Assembly (NCBI RefSeq): GCF_000759445.1
Contig: NZ_JRMB01000002.1
Span: 682,001-746,000 of the forward strand
DNA length: 64,000 nucleotides
Direction: 5' to 3'
Source of the DNA: Pseudomonas lutea
GTDB taxonomy: Bacteria > Pseudomonadota > Gammaproteobacteria > Pseudomonadales > Pseudomonadaceae
The notes below the pieces were generated by a model that ran no database searches, was not told where the DNA came from, and saw only the letters and a list, made by a program, of their open reading frames with translations. The stretch's first letter is position 1. Each line of letters opens with the position of its first letter. This document shows, piece by piece, positions 8,799 through 17,582 of the stretch. The position numbers were made by a program, and so were the translations under genes.

Positions 8799-9338
8799 GT
8801 GCCCAAGAGAAACAACAACAGGCGCCGCGTCAGTAAGCTCAAAGCCAACGATTACGGTATTCATCTGCTGGTTGGCGTCAAGGGCCCCCGTGCCTGGAAG
8901 GTGACGATCTACCGCGACGGCAAAACCTTCAACAGGCTGTTTTCGTTCTCCCGCTACGGTGGCCGCGATCCGGCGCGACAAGCCGCGGACGCGTGCCGCG
9001 ATCAGTTGCTGCTGGCACATCTGCCCAAGCTCAGCCGCGATATTCGCCAACGCATCATCGCCACCAACACCAGCGGCTATCCCGGTGTTCATTACCGTTG
9101 CTACACCGGCATCGCCTACTGGGTTGCGCGAACCACGTTGCGCAACGGCAGCAGCGTCACCAAATCGTTCAGGGTGGAGCACTACGGCTACGACCGGGCC
9201 AAGGAACTGGCCATACGCGAACGCGAGCGCCAGCTCGACGGCATCGGCGATTACCGCTCGTTCAAGGTTGTACAGGGCGAGCGGCGCTTGATGCAGCTGC
9301 TCGTGGAAAACCCGGCGCTGGAGATCGCAGGCGCCTAG
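8799..9338 (+). CDS. AP2-like DNA-binding-fold protein with two repeats
   Basis: 179 residues, basic, no signal peptide. Two successive copies of an AP2/ERF-like three-strand-plus-helix unit can be read: YGIHLLVGVKGPRAWKVTIY to about residue 70, and GYPGVHYRCYTGIAYWVART to about residue 150. Both have the W/Y-containing strands and an Ala/Arg-rich closing helix (ARQAADACRDQL; RAKELAIRERERQL). Bacterial AP2 domains bind DNA, often within homing endonucleases, but no nuclease domain is attached here. The GTG start at 8799 is fixed by AGGAGGAG 9 bp upstream. It stands alone between icmP (terminated) and the Fur-box-linked operon, and its function is unknown. It could regulate the neighbouring genes, but nothing in the sequence proves that. 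Confidence 0.72.
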   Translation: MPKRNNNRRRVSKLKANDYGIHLLVGVKGPRAWKVTIYRDGKTFNRLFSFSRYGGRDPARQAADACRDQLLLAHLPKLSRDIRQRIIATNTSGYPGVHYRCYTGIAYWVARTTLRNGSSVTKSFRVEHYGYDRAKELAIRERERQLDGIGDYRSFKVVQGERRLMQLLVENPALEIAGA

Positions 9339-9407
9339 TTCGACACGTCAGGGGCACGTCAGGGCTGGCGGATGAATTGGTAACAACACGTTACGAGAGG
9401 GCCTACA

Positions 9408-9426
9408 AATGCTAATCCCTCTTATT
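9408..9426 (+). promoter_or_regulatory. Putative Fur box upstream of the di-haem/imelysin/DUF1513 operon
   Basis: AATGCTAATCCCTCTTATT agrees at 15 of 19 positions with the site before icmP and contains the AATGnTAATC half typical of Fur boxes. It ends 60 bp before the start codon at 9487. Confidence 0.55.
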
Positions 9427-9486
9427 CATAAAACTCGGGACTGTTAAGCTTGCTCGCCCCGATTTCCAGCCCTTTGCAGGATCTGT

Positions 9487-10914
9487 ATGACTGCGCGGTT
9501 CCGTCCATCGTTACTCCTGCCGATGGCACTCGCCATGAGCGGGTGCGATGACGCCCCGCGTTTCACCGCCGCCGAGCCGGGCGAATCCCGCTCGGGCGGC
9601 GCCGCCACGGTCATCAAGAGCGATCGCAACGCGTTCTCTCTGCCCTCGGCCAACCTGTCGCCAGCACGCCGGCTGGACTTCAGCGTCGGCAACAGCTTTT
9701 TCCGTAATCCCTGGGTGATTGCCCCGTCCACCACCACTGCCCGGGACGGCCTGGGGCCGCTTTTCAACACCAATGCCTGCCAGAATTGCCACATCAAGGA
9801 CGGCCGCGGCCACCCGCCTGAAGCTGGGGCCGACAATGCCGTGTCGATGCTGGTGCGTCTGTCCATCCCCGACGAGCCGGCGTTTGCAGAACACATCAAA
9901 CGACTGGGCCTGACACCGGAGCCCGTGTATGGCAAGCAGCTCCAGGACATGGCGATTCCCGGGGTGACGCCCGAGGGCAAAGTGCGGGTCGATTACGACT
10001 CGATGACCGTACACTTTCGCGATGGCACCCCGGTGCATTTGCGTCGCCCTACCCTGCAAATCACCCAGACCGGATACGGCGCCATGCACCCCCAGACCCG
10101 CGCTTCGGCGCGCATCGCCCCGCCGATGATCGGCCTGGGGCTTCTGGAAGCGATCCCTCAAGCGGCGATTCTGGCCAACGCCAACCCCAACGATGAACAG
10201 GGCACCGGGATCACCGGCAAACCCAATTGGGTCTGGGACGACGCTCAACAGAAAACTGTCCTTGGGCGCTTTGGCTGGAAAGCCTCACAGCCTGGCATAA
10301 AGCAACAAAATGCCCACGCGCTGGCCGGGGACATGGGCCTCACCTCCAGCCTGATGCCCGTCGACGACTGTACGCCGTCGCAGAGTGCATGCCTCGCCGC
10401 GCCCAATGGCAACGGCCCCAACGGGGAGCCGGAGGTCAGCGACAACATTCTGAGACTGATCACCTTCTACACCCGCAATCTCGGTGTTCCGGCGCGCCGT
10501 GATGTCGGCGACCCGCAGGTGTTGTCGGGCAAGAACCTGTTCTTCAAGGCGGGTTGCCAGCAATGCCATACACCGCAATTCACCACCTCCGCCGATGCCG
10601 CGGAGCCTGAGCTGGCGAACCAGGTTATCCGTCCCTATACCGACCTGCTGCTGCACGACATGGGCGAAGGACTGGCCGACAACCTGAGCGAGTTTCAGGC
10701 CAGCGGTCAACAGTGGCGTACCCCGCCCTTATGGGGGATCGGCCTGACGCAAACCGTCAGCGGGCACACGCAGTTCCTCCACGACGGCCGCGCCCGCAAC
10801 CTGATGGAAGCCGTGTTGTGGCATGGCGGCGAAGCGCTGCCGGCGCAGCGTCAGGTGCTCGCGTTCGACGCAGATCAACGTGCGGCGCTGCTGGCGTTTT
10901 TGAATTCTCTCTAA
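9487..10914 (+). CDS. Di-haem oxidoreductase lipoprotein (DUF1111, thiol oxidoreductase-like)
   Basis: 475-residue exported c-type cytochrome. The N-terminus is a lipoprotein signal with lipobox AMSGC. Two haem-attachment motifs are present, CQNCH at residues 98-102 and CQQCH at 357-361, the arrangement of the di-haem cytochrome c peroxidase-like DUF1111 family. In between lies a long insert typical of this family (RPTLQITQTGYGAM and following). It should act in the periplasm, membrane-anchored, as a redox or peroxidase-like enzyme; substrate unknown. It is the first gene of an apparent operon, with the imelysin gene starting 26 bp after its stop and DUF1513 nearly touching that gene. A Fur-like box precedes it. 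ATG 9487 follows AGGATCTGT. Confidence 0.87.
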   Translation: MTARFRPSLLLPMALAMSGCDDAPRFTAAEPGESRSGGAATVIKSDRNAFSLPSANLSPARRLDFSVGNSFFRNPWVIAPSTTTARDGLGPLFNTNACQNCHIKDGRGHPPEAGADNAVSMLVRLSIPDEPAFAEHIKRLGLTPEPVYGKQLQDMAIPGVTPEGKVRVDYDSMTVHFRDGTPVHLRRPTLQITQTGYGAMHPQTRASARIAPPMIGLGLLEAIPQAAILANANPNDEQGTGITGKPNWVWDDAQQKTVLGRFGWKASQPGIKQQNAHALAGDMGLTSSLMPVDDCTPSQSACLAAPNGNGPNGEPEVSDNILRLITFYTRNLGVPARRDVGDPQVLSGKNLFFKAGCQQCHTPQFTTSADAAEPELANQVIRPYTDLLLHDMGEGLADNLSEFQASGQQWRTPPLWGIGLTQTVSGHTQFLHDGRARNLMEAVLWHGGEALPAQRQVLAFDADQRAALLAFLNSL

Positions 10915-10940
10915 CATTTTTTGAAGATAAGGAGTCGGGC

Positions 10941-12005
10941 ATGTTCCGCCCCAAGCTGTTGCTCACCAGTCTCGCCGCCCTGGCGTTGGGCGCGTGTGCG
11001 CCCTCGGACCCGCAAGCGGTAACCTCGGCCGCCATCGCCAGTCAGGTCATCCTGCCGACCTACAGCCGCTGGGTTGATGCCGACCGCCAGTTGGCGGTCA
11101 GCGCGCTGGCCTACTGCCAGGGCAACGCCGGGCTGGACACCGCACGCGCCGACTTCCTCCACGCGCAGAAAGCCTGGGCTGAGCTGCAGCCGTTGCTGAT
11201 CGGTCCGCTGGCTGAAGGCAATCGCGCCTGGCAGATTCAGTTCTGGCCCGACAAGAAGAACCTCGTTGGTCGTCAGGTCGAGCAACTGCTGACCGCACAG
11301 CCGCAGATCAGCGCCGACGCCCTGGCCAAATCCAGTGTGGTGGTGCAAGGCCTGTCAGCGTACGAGTACATCCTGTTCGACGCCGGCATCGACATGGCCA
11401 GCGCTGAACAGAAGGCGCGCTACTGCCCGTTGCTGGTGGCCATCGGCGAGCATCAGAAGGCGCTGGCCGAAAACATCCTGAGCAGCTGGAACAGCAACGA
11501 CGGCATGCTGGCCCAGTTAAGCAAATTCCCCAATCAGCGCTACGCCGATTCCCATGAAGCCATTGCCGAGTTGCTGCGGGTGCAAGTGACGGCGCTCGAC
11601 TCCCTGAAGAAAAAACTTGGCACGCCGCTGGGCCGTAATACCAAGGGCGTGCCGCAGCCGTTTCAGGCCGAAGCCTGGCGCAGCAAGTCCTCCCTTGGCA
11701 GCCTGCAGGCAAGCCTGGCGAGTGCGCAGACGGTCTGGGCCGGTGTCGACAACAAAGGGCTACGCGGTCTGCTGCCCAAGGGACAAAAACCATTGGCCGA
11801 CAAAATCGACGCCGCCTACGCCGAAAGCAATCGGCAGCTGGCCGCGCTGAAACCGCCACTGGGCGACCTGCTGGCGACGGAAGAAGGCCGCCAGCAGCTC
11901 AATGCTTTCTACGACAGCCTCAACGTGGTCCACCGCCTACACGAAGGCGAACTGGCCAAGGCGTTGGGCATCCAACTGGGTTTCAACGCCAACGATGGTG
12001 ACTGA
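10941..12005 (+). CDS. Second imelysin-family lipoprotein with a degenerate GxHxxE motif
   Basis: 354 residues. The ATG at 10941 follows AAGGAGTCGGGC and yields a lipoprotein signal with lipobox LGAC (Cys15); the upstream in-frame extension overlaps the previous gene and is rejected. The imelysin fold covers most of the chain. At the place of GxHxxE it reads GLSAYE (137-142), so the metal-binding His is replaced by Ser while Glu is kept. This suggests a structural or non-catalytic partner of the di-haem protein rather than a protease. It is cotranscribed with the genes on both sides (26-bp gap before, 1 bp after). Presumably membrane-anchored in the periplasm. Confidence 0.85.
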   Translation: MFRPKLLLTSLAALALGACAPSDPQAVTSAAIASQVILPTYSRWVDADRQLAVSALAYCQGNAGLDTARADFLHAQKAWAELQPLLIGPLAEGNRAWQIQFWPDKKNLVGRQVEQLLTAQPQISADALAKSSVVVQGLSAYEYILFDAGIDMASAEQKARYCPLLVAIGEHQKALAENILSSWNSNDGMLAQLSKFPNQRYADSHEAIAELLRVQVTALDSLKKKLGTPLGRNTKGVPQPFQAEAWRSKSSLGSLQASLASAQTVWAGVDNKGLRGLLPKGQKPLADKIDAAYAESNRQLAALKPPLGDLLATEEGRQQLNAFYDSLNVVHRLHEGELAKALGIQLGFNANDGD

Positions 12006-12006
12006 T

Positions 12007-13104
12007 ATGTTGCGACGTCAGGCTCTGGGTCTCGGCAGCCTTGTGCTCAGCGCCGTCACGTTTGGCGGCTGGACGCTGTTCTCGAAAAAAGGTGAAAGCC
12101 CGCTGTTGCTGTCCGCCCGGGATGACGGCAATGGTCAGCACTTCGCCGTGGGCTACCGCGTCGACGGCACGCAAGTGTTCGCCACTGCGGTTGCCCAGCG
12201 CTGTCACGACATCATCAACCACCCTCACCTGCCCATCGCTTTGTTTGTCGCGCGCAGGCCCGGGACTGAAAGCTATCTGATCGACCTGCGCAACGGCAGC
12301 TTGCTGCAGACAATCACGTCGCCCGCGCACCGACATTTCTACGGCCATGCGGTTATTCACAAGGAAGGCGAGTGGCTGTACGCCACTGAAAACGACACGA
12401 CCGACCCGGGGCGCGGCCTGTTGGGTGTATACCGATTCGTCAACGAGCGCTTGCAACGCACCGGGGAGATAACCACCCACGGCGTAGGCCCGCATCAGGT
12501 CTCATGGATGCCGGACGGTGAGACGCTGGCGATCGCCAACGGCGGCATCCGCACCGAGGCTGAAAGCCGTGTCGAGATGAATCTCGATGCCATGGAACCG
12601 AGCCTGGTATTGATGCAGCGCGACGGCACGCTGCTGAGCAAAGAGACGCTGTCGCAGCCCATGAACAGCGTGCGCCACATGGCGATTGCCAGCGATGGGA
12701 CTATTGTGGCGGGCCAGCAATTCATGGGGCCTTCCCACGAAACCGCCGAACTGCTCGCCATCAAGCGGCCGGGGCAACCGTTCCAGCCGTTCCCGGTGGC
12801 TGAAGCCCAGTTACAGGCCATGGCGCATTACACCGCCAGCGTTGCCATTCATGACGCGCTGCGGCTGGTGGCACTGACCGCGCCAAGAGGCAACCGCTTC
12901 TTTATCTGGGACCTGGACAGCGGCGCGCTGAAACTGGATGCGCCGCTGCCGGACTGCGCTGGCGTGGGCGCGGTGGCGGACGGCTTCGTGGTGACTTCGG
13001 GCCAGGGACGCTGCCGTTTCTACGATTGCCGCGAGACCGCGCTGGTCGCCAAGCCGCTGGAGCTCCCGGCGGGGTTGTGGGACAACCATTTGCATCTGGT
13101 GTGA
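12007..13104 (+). CDS. DUF1513 protein, probable Tat-exported beta-propeller
   Basis: 365 residues starting at ATG 12007, one base after the imelysin stop, which implies translational coupling. The N-terminus LRRQALGLGSLVLSA has a twin-arginine and a hydrophobic stretch consistent with a Tat signal. The rest shows repeated blade-like strands (LLSARDDGNGQHFAVGYRV, GHAVIHKEGEWLYATENDT, GPHQVSWMPDGETLAIANGG), as in seven-bladed propellers. DUF1513 proteins occur beside imelysin and DUF1111 genes, and the role is not established. Tat export of a folded, possibly cofactor-bearing protein would parallel EfeB of the EfeUOB system, but no haem or copper motif is obvious here. Confidence 0.82.
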   Translation: MLRRQALGLGSLVLSAVTFGGWTLFSKKGESPLLLSARDDGNGQHFAVGYRVDGTQVFATAVAQRCHDIINHPHLPIALFVARRPGTESYLIDLRNGSLLQTITSPAHRHFYGHAVIHKEGEWLYATENDTTDPGRGLLGVYRFVNERLQRTGEITTHGVGPHQVSWMPDGETLAIANGGIRTEAESRVEMNLDAMEPSLVLMQRDGTLLSKETLSQPMNSVRHMAIASDGTIVAGQQFMGPSHETAELLAIKRPGQPFQPFPVAEAQLQAMAHYTASVAIHDALRLVALTAPRGNRFFIWDLDSGALKLDAPLPDCAGVGAVADGFVVTSGQGRCRFYDCRETALVAKPLELPAGLWDNHLHLV

Positions 13105-13209
13105 TTCGGCAAGCTTGGCGACTCCGAAAGCCTTCAATGCCACTGGCAACTAAACCGCGACAAGATTACCGTGCTCGCCTGATTCATCGCTTTTCCAAGG
13201 AAGTGGAAT

Positions 13210-14370
13210 ATGTTGCGTCGCCGCCTGTTGATCATGTTGGGTGTGGTGCTGATCGTGGTGCTGGCTTTGGGCGGGTACAAGGCGTTCTCGGTCTATCAGC
13301 AGATTCAGCAGTTCACGGCGCCGAAGCCGCCGATCAATGTCGCGGTGGCCGTTGTCGCCGAACGCCCCTGGCAGAACCGTCTGCCGGCCATCGGTACGCT
13401 TAAGGCGTTGCAGGGTGTGGACCTGTCGCTGGAAATCGCCGGTACGGTCAAAGCCGTGCAGTTCGAGTCAGGGCAGAAGGTCAAGGTCGGGCAGCCGCTG
13501 GTGCAGCTCGACAGCGATGTCGAAAAGGCCTTGCTCGGCACCGCCGAAGCCGACCTTGGGCTTGCACAGGTCGAGTACGGACGCGGCAGCAAACTGGTGG
13601 GCGAGTCGGCCATCTCCCGGGGCGATTTCGACAAGCTTGCTGCCACTCAGAAAAAAGCCGCCGCCACCGTCGCGCAACTCAACGCTTCGCTGGCCAAAAA
13701 ACGCATCCTCGCACCCTTCAGCGGCACCATCGGCATCCGTCAGGTCGACGTCGGCGATTACTTGGCCAGTGGCACGGTCATCGCCACGCTTCAGGACTTG
13801 ACCAGCCTGTATGCCGACTTCTTCGTACCCGAACAGATGCTGCCCAAACTCGCGCTCGGGCAACAGGTGCAAGTGAGCGTTGCGGCTTACCCGGGCAGCG
13901 AGTTCACCGCCCGTATCAGCGCGATCAATCCCAAGGTGGAAGATGCCACGCGCAACGTGTTGATCCGTGCGACCCTGCCCAACCCTGAGAGCAAACTTCT
14001 GCCCGGCATGTTCACCAGCCTGCAGGTACTGCTCGGCCAGGACACCGCGCAGTTGGTGCTGCCGGAAAGCGCTATCACCTACACGCTTTACGGCAACTCG
14101 GTGTACGTCGTCGTACCGAAAAAGAACGCCGACGGCCAGCCCGAACAGAACAGCAAAGGCGAGCCCCTGCTGCAGGTCGAACGGCGCTTCGTCGAAACCG
14201 GCGAGCGGCGCGGCGGGCTGGTGATTATCGGCAAGGGAGTAAAGGCTGGCGAGCAAGTGGTCACCGGAGGCCAGCTTAAACTGGATAACGGTACTGCCGT
14301 TGCCATCGTGGCTGATCAGGCGCCAGCACACGTAACGCCAGCACAGAGCAGTCAGCCGCGCGCTGACTGA
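13210..14370 (+). CDS. mexV: RND efflux periplasmic adaptor (MexV-like)
   Basis: 386-residue membrane-fusion protein. A single N-terminal hydrophobic anchor (about 7-25) is followed by the biotinyl/lipoyl-like half-motifs (LEIAGTVKAVQFESGQKVKV and SGTIGIRQVDVGDYLASG), a short alpha-hairpin with ALLGTAEADLGLAQ, and a beta-barrel/membrane-proximal domain. It joins the inner-membrane pump encoded 14 bp downstream to an outer-membrane channel; no channel gene is present here, as for P. aeruginosa MexVW, which uses OprM. The assignment to MexV rests on sequence resemblance recalled from memory and on the position next to the DUF1513 gene. ATG 13210 follows AAGGAAGTGGAAT. Confidence 0.82.
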   Translation: MLRRRLLIMLGVVLIVVLALGGYKAFSVYQQIQQFTAPKPPINVAVAVVAERPWQNRLPAIGTLKALQGVDLSLEIAGTVKAVQFESGQKVKVGQPLVQLDSDVEKALLGTAEADLGLAQVEYGRGSKLVGESAISRGDFDKLAATQKKAAATVAQLNASLAKKRILAPFSGTIGIRQVDVGDYLASGTVIATLQDLTSLYADFFVPEQMLPKLALGQQVQVSVAAYPGSEFTARISAINPKVEDATRNVLIRATLPNPESKLLPGMFTSLQVLLGQDTAQLVLPESAITYTLYGNSVYVVVPKKNADGQPEQNSKGEPLLQVERRFVETGERRGGLVIIGKGVKAGEQVVTGGQLKLDNGTAVAIVADQAPAHVTPAQSSQPRAD

Positions 14371-14384
14371 TCAAGGAATCGTTC

Positions 14385-17300
14385 ATGGCCTTTACCGACC
14401 CGTTCATCCGTCGTCCTGTACTCGCCAGTGTGATCAGTCTGCTGATCGTGCTGCTGGGCTTTCAGGCGTTCAGCAAGCTGACCATCCGCCAGTACCCGCA
14501 GATGGAAAACGCGCTGATCACTGTGACCACGGCTTACCCCGGCGCCAACGCCGAAACCATTCAGGGTTACATCACGCAGCCGTTGCAGCAAAGTCTGGCC
14601 AGCGCCGAAGGCATCGACTACATGACGTCGGTGAGTCGGCAGAATTTCTCGGTCATTTCCATCTATGCGCGCATCGGCTCCAACAGCGACCGGCTCTACA
14701 CCGAGCTGCTCGCCAAGGCCAACGAGGTCAAGAACAAGCTGCCGCAAGACGCTGAAGACCCGGTTCTGAGCAAGGAAGCCGCAGACGCCTCGGCACTGAT
14801 GTACATCAGCTTTTACAGCGCGGAACTCAGCAATCCACAGATCACCGACTATTTATCACGGGTCATTCAGCCCAAGCTGGCGACGCTGCCGGGCATGGCC
14901 GAGGCAGAGATTCTCGGCAATCAGGTGTTTGCCATGCGCCTGTGGCTTGATCCGGTGAAGCTCGCAGGCTTCGGCCTGACCGCCAACGACGTGACCGATG
15001 CCGTGCGCAAATACAACTTTCTGTCGGCGGCGGGCGAGGTCAAGGGCGAATACGTGGTCACCAGTGTGAATGCCAGCACTGACCTGAAGTCGCCCGAGAC
15101 ATTTGCGGCCATCCCGCTGAAGACAATGGGCGACAGCCGTGTGCTGCTGGGCGATGTCGCGCGTGTGGAGATGGGCGCCGAGAACTACGACACGGTCAGC
15201 TCGTTCGACGGCACGCCATCGGTGTACATCGGCATCAAGGGCACACCCAGCTCCAACCCGCTGGACGTGATCAAGGAGGTGCGACGGATTTTGCCGGAAC
15301 TGGAAGCCCAGCTGCCGCCAAGCCTGAAAGCCTCCATCGCCTACGACGCCACGCTGTTCATTCAGGCGTCGATCAATGAAGTGGTCAAGACGCTGATTGA
15401 AGCGGTGCTCATTGTCATCGTCGTGGTGTTCCTGTTCCTGGGCGCCCTGCGCTCTGTGCTGATCCCCGTGATCACCATCCCGCTGTCGATGATCGGCGTA
15501 CTGTTTTTCATGCAGCTGATGGGGTACTCGATCAATTTGCTGACCCTGCTGGCGATGGTGCTGGCCATCGGTCTGGTGGTCGACGACGCCATCGTGGTGG
15601 TGGAGAACATCCACCGCCACATCGAAGAAGGCAAAACGCCTTTTAATGCGGCCATCGAGGGCGCCCGCGAAATCGCCATGCCGGTGGTCTCCATGACCAT
15701 CACGCTGGCGGCGGTCTATGCGCCCATCGGATTCCTGGAGGGCCTGACCGGGGCGCTGTTCAAGGAGTTCGCGCTGACCCTGGCTGGCGCCGTGGTCATC
15801 TCCGGAATCGTCGCCTTGACGCTTTCGCCGATGATGTGCGCCCTGCTCCTGCGCCGGGACGAGAACCCCAGCGGTCTCGCGCACAAACTCGACCACGCGT
15901 TCGAGCGCTTGAAGGTGCGCTATCAGCGGGTTTTGCATGGCACGCTGAACACCCGGCCGGTGGTCATCGTGTTTGCGGTGCTGGTGCTGTGTCTGATCCC
16001 GGTATTCATCAAGCTCAGCCAGTCGCAGCTGGCGCCCGATGAGGACCAGGGCATCATCTTCATGATGGCGACATCGCCGCAGCCGACCAACCTCGATTAC
16101 ATGAACCGCTATACCAACCAGTTCATCAGCATCTTCAAAGCGTTCCCGGAGTATTACTCCTCGTTCCAGATCAACGGTTTCAACGGGGTACAAACCGGGG
16201 TGGGCGGCTTTTTGCTGAAACCCTGGGATGAGCGCAGCCGCACGCAAATGGAGCTGCTGCCCGAAGTGCAGGCCAAACTCAACGGGATCACCGGCTTGCA
16301 GATTTTCGGTTTCAACCTGCCGTCGCTGCCGGGCACTGGCGAAGGGTTGCCGTTTCAGTTCGTCATCAACACCCCTGGCGACTATGCGGCGTTGCTGGAG
16401 GTGACTGATCGCATCAAGAAGCGCGCTGCCGATTCGGGCAAGTTCGCGTTTCTGGACGTTGACCTGGCGTTCGACAAGCCGGAAGTGGTGGTCGACATCG
16501 ACCGCGCCAAAGCCGCGCAGATGGGCGTGTCGATGCAGGATCTCGGCAGCACCCTGGCAACCTTGCTCGGCGAGGCGGAAATCAATCGGTTCACCATCGA
16601 CGGGCGCAGCTACAAAGTCATCGCTCAGGTCGAGCGGGCCTACCGCGACAACCCGGCATGGCTGGCGAACTATTACGTGAAGAACACCGAGGGCAAGATG
16701 CTCCCGCTGTCGACGCTGATTACCGTCAGCGACAGGGCGCGCCCTCGGCAGCTCAATCAGTTTCAGCAGCTCAACTCGGCGATCATCTCGGGCTTTCCTC
16801 TGGTGAGTCAGGCGGAGGCGATCGAGCTGGTGAGACAGATCACAATCGAGGAGGCCCCGCCGGGCTTTGCCTACGACTATGCCGGCGCGTCGCGTCAGTA
16901 TGTGCAGGAAGGCAATGCGTTGTGGGTCACGTTCGGGCTGGCGCTCGCTATCATCTTTCTGGTGTTGGCGGCGCAGTTCGAAAGCTTCCGCGATCCGCTG
17001 GTGATTCTGGTCACCGTGCCGCTGTCGATCTGTGGCGCGCTGATCCCTTTGTTCCTCGGGATTTCCTCGCTGAACATTTACACGCAGGTGGGGCTGGTCA
17101 CGCTGATCGGCTTGATCAGCAAGCACGGGATTTTGATCGTCGAATTCGCCAACCAGCTGCGTCGGGAGAAAGGCCTGACAGCGCGCGAGGCGGTCGAGGA
17201 AGCGGCAGCGATTCGTCTGCGTCCGGTGCTCATGACCACGGCGGCAATGGTCTTCGGCATGGTGCCGCTGATTCTCGCGACCGGTGCGGGCGCCGTCAGC

Positions 17301-17582
17301 CGCTTCGATATCGGGCTGGTGATCGCCACGGGCATGTCGGTGGGCACGTTGTTCACCCTGTTCGTGCTGCCATGCTTCTACACGCTACTGGCGCGACCCG
17401 ATGCTCCGCCCCCTGAGGCCAATGGCAACCACCGCCGCGATGGCAACGACGACGGCAGCCGCGACCAAAGTCGCAGCGGCGATGGCGGTGGCAGCGGCAC
17501 TGGCACTGGCACTGGCACTGGCACTGAGAGCGGCGATGGCAACACGAACGCAAATGCCGGAAGCCAACCCCAAATCCTGTAG
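14385..17582 (+). CDS. mexW: RND efflux inner-membrane transporter (MexW-like) with repeat-derived C-terminal tail
   Basis: 1065-residue HAE1-type proton-driven drug pump. The N-terminus FTDPFIRRPVLASVISLLIV is characteristic. Twelve membrane helices occur in two halves, around residues 10-30, 335-540 and 860-1010, and the fourth helix carries the proton-relay DD pair (AIGLVVDDAIVVVENIHRH). Large periplasmic porter loops separate the helices. The RND homology ends near residue 1010 (LPCFYTLLARPDAPPPE). The last ~54 residues are a Gly/Asp/Thr/Asn-rich tail including five GT pairs encoded by GGCACT repeats at 17496-17525. The TAG stop (17580-17582) is supplied by a REP element. The pump should export multiple drugs; the tail is unlike family members. 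Confidence 0.88.
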   Translation: MAFTDPFIRRPVLASVISLLIVLLGFQAFSKLTIRQYPQMENALITVTTAYPGANAETIQGYITQPLQQSLASAEGIDYMTSVSRQNFSVISIYARIGSNSDRLYTELLAKANEVKNKLPQDAEDPVLSKEAADASALMYISFYSAELSNPQITDYLSRVIQPKLATLPGMAEAEILGNQVFAMRLWLDPVKLAGFGLTANDVTDAVRKYNFLSAAGEVKGEYVVTSVNASTDLKSPETFAAIPLKTMGDSRVLLGDVARVEMGAENYDTVSSFDGTPSVYIGIKGTPSSNPLDVIKEVRRILPELEAQLPPSLKASIAYDATLFIQASINEVVKTLIEAVLIVIVVVFLFLGALRSVLIPVITIPLSMIGVLFFMQLMGYSINLLTLLAMVLAIGLVVDDAIVVVENIHRHIEEGKTPFNAAIEGAREIAMPVVSMTITLAAVYAPIGFLEGLTGALFKEFALTLAGAVVISGIVALTLSPMMCALLLRRDENPSGLAHKLDHAFERLKVRYQRVLHGTLNTRPVVIVFAVLVLCLIPVFIKLSQSQLAPDEDQGIIFMMATSPQPTNLDYMNRYTNQFISIFKAFPEYYSSFQINGFNGVQTGVGGFLLKPWDERSRTQMELLPEVQAKLNGITGLQIFGFNLPSLPGTGEGLPFQFVINTPGDYAALLEVTDRIKKRAADSGKFAFLDVDLAFDKPEVVVDIDRAKAAQMGVSMQDLGSTLATLLGEAEINRFTIDGRSYKVIAQVERAYRDNPAWLANYYVKNTEGKMLPLSTLITVSDRARPRQLNQFQQLNSAIISGFPLVSQAEAIELVRQITIEEAPPGFAYDYAGASRQYVQEGNALWVTFGLALAIIFLVLAAQFESFRDPLVILVTVPLSICGALIPLFLGISSLNIYTQVGLVTLIGLISKHGILIVEFANQLRREKGLTAREAVEEAAAIRLRPVLMTTAAMVFGMVPLILATGAGAVSRFDIGLVIATGMSVGTLFTLFVLPCFYTLLARPDAPPPEANGNHRRDGNDDGSRDQSRSGDGGGSGTGTGTGTGTESGDGNTNANAGSQPQIL

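Noticed and set aside
8799..9338. Homing endonuclease or integrase fragment
   Set aside because: Only AP2-like units are visible; no HNH, GIY-YIG, LAGLIDADG or tyrosine recombinase motifs, and no disrupted host gene or attachment site.
11902..12006. Earlier start for the DUF1513 gene
   Set aside because: The upstream frame lies inside the imelysin gene; the ATG at 12007 gives a Tat-like N-terminus and typical coupling.
14856..17126. 756-codon frame antisense to mexW, and similar long antisense frames over secA, bifA, ftsZ, groEL and murC
   Set aside because: High-GC codon bias leaves long open antisense frames; their compositions are His/Gln/Arg-rich with no domains, while the sense genes are clear.
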